Positions 59,819 through 64,000 of a DNA stretch of 64,000 bases are shown here, one piece after another. Positions within the stretch are counted from its first letter, which is position 1. Every line of letters begins with the position of its first letter. Origin of the DNA: Gillisia lutea (GTDB lineage: Bacteria > Bacteroidota > Bacteroidia > Flavobacteriales > Flavobacteriaceae); contig NZ_JAKGTH010000009.1 in assembly GCF_021568705.1 (NCBI RefSeq), positions 1 through 64,000 on the forward strand. Direction: 5' to 3'. The translations under genes and the position numbers were made by a program. A model generated the notes under the pieces. The model was given only the letters and a program-made list of their open reading frames with translations. It ran no database searches and was not told the DNA's origin.

Positions 59819-62800
59819 TTATTGAGGAACAATCGACTTCTTTTCGTGTAATTTTTTCATCTTATCTATTCTGTTTGCTGTTGCCGGATTATCTTCAGCA
59901 AAACGCGGATCGGTGATATAGGCTTCTTTTCGCATTTTAATAACCTCAATACTCAGAAAATCGAACTCTTCGGTTACTTTTCCATACATGACATAGATAC
60001 CTGGGCCTCGAAAACTGTATTTCTTTGCAATAGGTGGAAAGAGAATGGTGTCAAAATAATGACCTTCGCTATCTATAAAAGTTCCAAAGTTCATGCGCTC
60101 TCCCTTAGTGGTACTGGTATTTTTCACCGTTACCAGATAGCCATAAATGAGGATATTCTTATTTAAAAAATCCTGTAGATCTTTTTGCCCATAATCATTT
60201 CTTGGGGTTTCCAGAAGGAGATCGAAATGACTGCAAAGCGGGAATCCTAAGAGTTCAATTTGTTCAAAAGCTTCTTCCAACTGTGTGGTCTTAAGTGCCG
60301 GCAGCGTAAAATTTTTATGCTTTGGAATAAATAGCGGAAGCTGATCTGGTCTTTTCGGAATTTTACTGAGTTTGAAATGTGCTTCCCATAAGAGCTTATA
60401 TTTATCGATGCCGGTAAACCTGAAGGCATTTATCCTTATAAGAATGCTTAATTGCTCTATCCCAATGCTTACTCGGTCTATGAAATCTTCAAACGATTTG
60501 AATTTTCCGTGGAAGTTCCTGTTTTCTAAGATGCGTTGCGCAGCTCTGTGTTCCAGCTCTTTCAAATATCCAAAACCTAGATAAATGCGCTTAGCTTTAA
60601 TAGTGTTGTGATAGTCTCCTTCATTAATACAGGGTGGCTCTACAATAGCGCCCAGCATCTTGGCTTCATGTACGTACATTTCGGGAGAATAGAATCCTCC
60701 GCCGTTGTTAAGGGTTGCTACCATATATTCTAAAGGGAAGTAAGCCTTTAAGAATAAACTCTGATAACTTTCTACCGCGTAGCTGGCCGAATGGCCTTTG
60801 GCAAAAGCATAGCCGGCAAAACTCTTTATTTGTTCCCAAACTTCAAAAATGGTCTTTTCAGCAATTTTTTTCTCTTTACAATTTGAAATGAATTTCTCTT
60901 CTACGCGTTGAAACTCTTCTCTAGAACGGTATTTTCCGCTCATTCCTCGGCGTAATACATCTGCTTCGGCAAGACTTAATCCGGCAAAATAATGCGCCAC
61001 CTTTATAACATCTTCCTGATATACCATGATCCCATAGGTGTCTGGCATTATTCTCGCTAATTCGGGATGTGCGTTTTCTCTACGTTCGGGATAACGATGC
61101 CGCAGGATATACTCTCGCATCATTCCACTTTTAGCGACTCCCGGTCTAATAATGGAACTCGCAGCCACAAGCCCTAAATAGGTATTTGTCTTTAATTTTT
61201 TCAGCAACATGCGCATAGCGGGAGATTCCACATAAAAACAGCCTATACAGGAAGCTTCTTTTATCAGGTTATTAATACGTGGGTCTTTTTTGAAACTGGT
61301 GATATCGTGAATATCAAAGTTGGCTGCCGTGGGCTGATTTTTCTCAATAATGGCCAATGAGTCCCGTATCTTTCCGAGTCCGCGTTGCGCGAGAATGTCA
61401 AACTTGTAAAGTCCTACATCTTCTGCAATAACCATATCGAATTGTACGGTAGGAAATCCTTTTGGAGGAAGATCAAGTCCGGAGAAGTAGGTGAGGGGTT
61501 TGTTGGAAATAAGAATGCCACCTGCATGAATGCTCAAATAATTGGGCATGCCCTGTATAAGCTCTCCGTACTTCATCACTATTTTATGAATGCTGTCCTG
61601 TTGGTTATTTGGGAGATAGCCCTTGCATAATTGGTCTATATCTTCTTTTGGCAATCCAAATACTTTACCTATCTCACGTATCACGGCCTTGTATTGAAAG
61701 GTGTTGTAAGTAGCAAGCAAGGCAGTATGGGGGAATTCTTCAAAAATGAACCTGGTGATGTCTTCCCGATCGTTCCAGGCAAAATCAATATCAAAATCCG
61801 GCGGACTCGTTCTATACTGATTGATAAAGCGTTCAAAATAGAGATCGAGTTCAATAGGATCTACTTCCGTAATTTGTAGTAAATAGGCTACTATACTGTT
61901 GGCGCCACTTCCTCTGCCTACATAAAAATAACCCTGGCCTCGCGCATATTCACAAATTCGCCAGTTGATAAGAAAATAGGAAATAAAATTCATTTCCTTG
62001 ATCACTTTTAATTCTGAAGTCATTCTCTTGAATACTTCCTCCTTCGCTTCTGGATATCGAAGTAAGAGTCCTTTTTTGCAAAGCTGCTCGAGAAGAGCTT
62101 CATCTTTCGCCTCACTTTCGCTAAAAACCTGCTGATTTTGAGGTTTTCTATCTTCTGAAAAATCGAAATCTATACTACACGCATCGAGGAGTTTTTGGGT
62201 GTTTTGCAAAATAAATTCAAAGTCCTGAAAGGCTTCTTCTAGCATTTCAATAGATATCATCTGCTCTTCTAGCTTTGCTTGTTCTTCTGAAGGGAGTTTG
62301 CTTAAAAGTGTATTATTATCAATAGCTCGTAGCAGTCTATGTGCGTTGAAATCTCGTTTATTACGAAAAGTTACGGGTTGAAGTACGACTAGTTTATGGG
62401 TGAGTTCTTTCAGTTTTGAGAAGCGAAGTTTGCGCAATTCGCTTATGGAAACGCCAATAAATTCATTATGGGCAAAATCTTTAACTTCTGCGGCCATTAT
62501 GTTTTCAAAAGGGTAAACAACAAAAGCATTCTTGAAAAAAGGTGCTTTCTCAGGAACTAGCTGCTTCTTATAAAGTAGCTGTGATAGGAATATATTTATT
62601 TCATTAAAGCCTTCGTTGTTTTGTGCAATAGCTACAAATTGTTGTTGCGCTCCATTCCTGAAATCTACACCCAATACTGGTTGTATATTGTAGTCTTTTG
62701 CTTTTCGAACAAAGTTGAGGCAGGCAGAGGTGTTGTTGATATCGGTTAACACCAATTTTTCAATACAATTCTGCTTTGCAAGTTCCAGCAATTCCAGTTC

Positions 62801-62851
62801 TGAAAAAGTGCCGTAGCGCATACTATAATATGTGTGATTGTTTAAATACAA
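59819..62851 (-). CDS. DnaE-type DNA polymerase III alpha subunit (accessory, ImuC-like)
   Basis: A 1010-residue C-family polymerase, shorter than a replicative DnaE (about 1150-1450). The N-terminal PHP domain is degenerate: NNHTYYSMRYGT and LVLTDINNTS replace the usual H-x-H and TDH metal residues. The polymerase core is intact, with GRGSGANSIVAYL and PPDFDIDFAW (two catalytic Asp) and a third Asp further on. HhH and OB regions close the protein. It sits directly downstream of a Y-family polymerase gene and upstream of two putative repair genes. The context and length point to an error-prone translesion polymerase (DnaE2/ImuC-like), not the main replicase. Confidence 0.87.
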   Translation of the reverse strand: MYLNNHTYYSMRYGTFSELELLELAKQNCIEKLVLTDINNTSACLNFVRKAKDYNIQPVLGVDFRNGAQQQFVAIAQNNEGFNEINIFLSQLLYKKQLVPEKAPFFKNAFVVYPFENIMAAEVKDFAHNEFIGVSISELRKLRFSKLKELTHKLVVLQPVTFRNKRDFNAHRLLRAIDNNTLLSKLPSEEQAKLEEQMISIEMLEEAFQDFEFILQNTQKLLDACSIDFDFSEDRKPQNQQVFSESEAKDEALLEQLCKKGLLLRYPEAKEEVFKRMTSELKVIKEMNFISYFLINWRICEYARGQGYFYVGRGSGANSIVAYLLQITEVDPIELDLYFERFINQYRTSPPDFDIDFAWNDREDITRFIFEEFPHTALLATYNTFQYKAVIREIGKVFGLPKEDIDQLCKGYLPNNQQDSIHKIVMKYGELIQGMPNYLSIHAGGILISNKPLTYFSGLDLPPKGFPTVQFDMVIAEDVGLYKFDILAQRGLGKIRDSLAIIEKNQPTAANFDIHDITSFKKDPRINNLIKEASCIGCFYVESPAMRMLLKKLKTNTYLGLVAASSIIRPGVAKSGMMREYILRHRYPERRENAHPELARIMPDTYGIMVYQEDVIKVAHYFAGLSLAEADVLRRGMSGKYRSREEFQRVEEKFISNCKEKKIAEKTIFEVWEQIKSFAGYAFAKGHSASYAVESYQSLFLKAYFPLEYMVATLNNGGGFYSPEMYVHEAKMLGAIVEPPCINEGDYHNTIKAKRIYLGFGYLKELEHRAAQRILENRNFHGKFKSFEDFIDRVSIGIEQLSILIRINAFRFTGIDKYKLLWEAHFKLSKIPKRPDQLPLFIPKHKNFTLPALKTTQLEEAFEQIELLGFPLCSHFDLLLETPRNDYGQKDLQDFLNKNILIYGYLVTVKNTSTTKGERMNFGTFIDSEGHYFDTILFPPIAKKYSFRGPGIYVMYGKVTEEFDFLSIEVIKMRKEAYITDPRFAEDNPATANRIDKMKKLHEKKSIVPQ

Positions 62852-62887
62852 TTTTTAGGTAGCTGTTATAAATTTCATGTATTCGAT

Positions 62888-64000
62888 TTATTGTTTTCTA
62901 TGAGCCAGGATAATGGGAGGTTCACCATTAAAAGGATTGGTCATTCGGCCTATGGTCTTGGCGCCTAAAGAAGAAGCGCGAAGCACACTTCTATCCCCAT
63001 ACCTGTTTCTTATAGTGTCCATCGCATTATAGAGTTGTAACACCTCTTCATTGTCATCAAACAGATTGATCTGGTAATTTCCTCCGGCCATATGACTAAA
63101 CCTGATGCCTATTAATCGTACCAATAGCCTGCGGTTATATAGTTTTTTGAATAATTCCTGAATCTGCGGAATTAAAATATGATCGGCACTGGTATAGGGA
63201 ATCTTCAGCTGTTTTGTATACGTGTTGAAGTCGGAATATCTTATTTTAACGGCAATGCAAGAGGTTAATTTATCACCCCGCCGCAATTGGTAGGCGAGAT
63301 TCTCTGTCATTGCAATAAGGATGGACGAAAGCCGATGCACATCGATGGTGTCCTTATCAAAAGTCCGCTCGGTAGATATAGATTTTCTTTCAGAATAAGG
63401 AATAACAGGCGTATGGTCTATACCATGTGCCCGTTGCCAAATAGTGGTGCCGTTAGCTCCCAATACTTTTTGCAACATTTCTAAGGGCATTTCCTGAATG
63501 GTTTTAATTTGTCTTACGCCTAAATTTCGGAGGGTTTGATAGGTTTTATCTCCCACCATGGGAATTTTTCTTACAGAAAGCGGTGCCAGGAATTCTCGCT
63601 CAAATCCGGAATCAATCTTAAGTTGATTATTGGGTTTTGCTTCGTTGGTTGCTACTTTAGAAACTACTTTATTTACCGAGAGTCCAAAGGAAATAGGTAA
63701 GCCGGTTTCCCGGATGATCCTTTTTCGTAATTCTGAAGCGTATTTATAACAGCCAAAGAAGCGATCCATTCCAGTAAGATCGGCATAGAACTCATCAATG
63801 CTTGATTTTTCAAATAACGGAACATCTTCTTTTATAATATCTGTTACATTCGTAGAATATTTAGTGTAAGTGCCTGCATTGCCTCTAATTACAGTAGCTT
63901 CCGGGCAAAGTTGCTTTGCCAGTTTCATAGACATCCCGGAATGTACCCCAAAGGCACGGGTTTCGTAGCTACAAGCAGCCACCACGCCACGATCACTTGT
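62888..64000 (-). CDS. Y-family DNA polymerase (DinB-like), 5' end outside window
   Basis: The gene continues beyond 64000; the last visible codons read TSDRGVVAACSYETRAFG in frame, so a GTG within them is not the start. About 370 residues are present. The palm motif is SSIDEFYADLTG with catalytic S-x-D-E. FGLSVNKVVSKVATNEAKPN gives the finger-thumb join, then IPMVGDKTYQTLRNLG is the HhH. The little-finger domain ends NPFNGEPPIILAHRKQ. About 35 N-terminal residues are missing, including the first catalytic Asp. It heads the minus-strand translesion operon; a LexA- or UmuD-type gene may lie just outside. Confidence 0.9.
   Translation of the reverse strand, partial: TSDRGVVAACSYETRAFGVHSGMSMKLAKQLCPEATVIRGNAGTYTKYSTNVTDIIKEDVPLFEKSSIDEFYADLTGMDRFFGCYKYASELRKRIIRETGLPISFGLSVNKVVSKVATNEAKPNNQLKIDSGFEREFLAPLSVRKIPMVGDKTYQTLRNLGVRQIKTIQEMPLEMLQKVLGANGTTIWQRAHGIDHTPVIPYSERKSISTERTFDKDTIDVHRLSSILIAMTENLAYQLRRGDKLTSCIAVKIRYSDFNTYTKQLKIPYTSADHILIPQIQELFKKLYNRRLLVRLIGIRFSHMAGGNYQINLFDDNEEVLQLYNAMDTIRNRYGDRSVLRASSLGAKTIGRMTNPFNGEPPIILAHRKQ

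Overview
The window looks like chromosome from a marine or environmental Flavobacteriaceae bacterium (phylum Bacteroidota). The sequence is AT-rich. The gene content is typical of the group: a TonB-dependent receptor with a CarboxypepD_reg domain, DUF5916 and DUF6090 proteins, a zinc metalloprotease lipoprotein, Rcp-type two-component genes, and several promoters of the Bacteroidota form TTTG-N17-20-TAnnTTTG. Few genes show Shine-Dalgarno sequences. I infer the genus only loosely (Gramella/Christiangramia-like).

Region 1 (about 1-20,700) is the unusual part. Some 20 short genes all lie on the + strand. Nearly every pair is separated by a 120-200 bp imperfect inverted repeat of one recognisable family. 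The 3' arm usually ends in a variant of CCGTTGnnAAnAATT a few bases before the next start codon, and the 5' arm begins with a variant of ATTGCCAAC just after the previous stop. Arm sequences differ between copies, yet each complete copy pairs with itself. This is the layout of an integron-type gene-cassette array with attC-like sites, although the arm ends do not match the classical GTTRRRY core and no integrase is in the window. The cargo is mostly secreted or membrane proteins: lipoproteins, kelch and PD40 propellers, an SGNH hydrolase, an amidohydrolase, Tim44-like, SIMPL and LprI-like proteins, an acetolactate-decarboxylase-like lipoprotein and a beta-lactamase-fold hydrolase. It also holds small regulatory modules (ArsR/CBU_0592/SDR and DUF2975/XRE) and a miniature ABC transporter. 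An IS3-family element (142-1442) sits between one repeat and its gene.

Region 2 (20,700-44,430) is ordinary chromosome. It holds katG, an amidase, an aldo/keto reductase, a GT39 glycosyltransferase, YIP1, three GNAT acetyltransferases, a histidine kinase/response regulator pair, a VIT1-type transporter, a GAF histidine kinase, a divergent LysR/mdaB pair, a CAT-like acetyltransferase, an Oar-like TonB receptor and mutS.

Region 3 (44,450-51,160) starts with tRNA-Gly and tRNA-Leu. A 46-bp terminator sequence just after tRNA-Leu recurs with one mismatch 6.36 kb downstream. Between the copies lie decayed coding remnants, a TetR - ABC - HlyD - TolC-type export operon whose ATPase has a degenerate signature and H-loop, and a frameshifted response-regulator pseudogene. 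This looks like a small island inserted next to a tRNA gene.

Region 4 (51,200-64,000) holds a VanX-type dipeptidase, a DUF5117/DUF4953 zinc metalloprotease, a DUF5916 protein, two tandem paralogous small lipoproteins, and a minus-strand DNA damage-tolerance operon: Y-family polymerase (cut by the window edge), DnaE-type polymerase, a radical SAM protein and its TIGR03915 partner.
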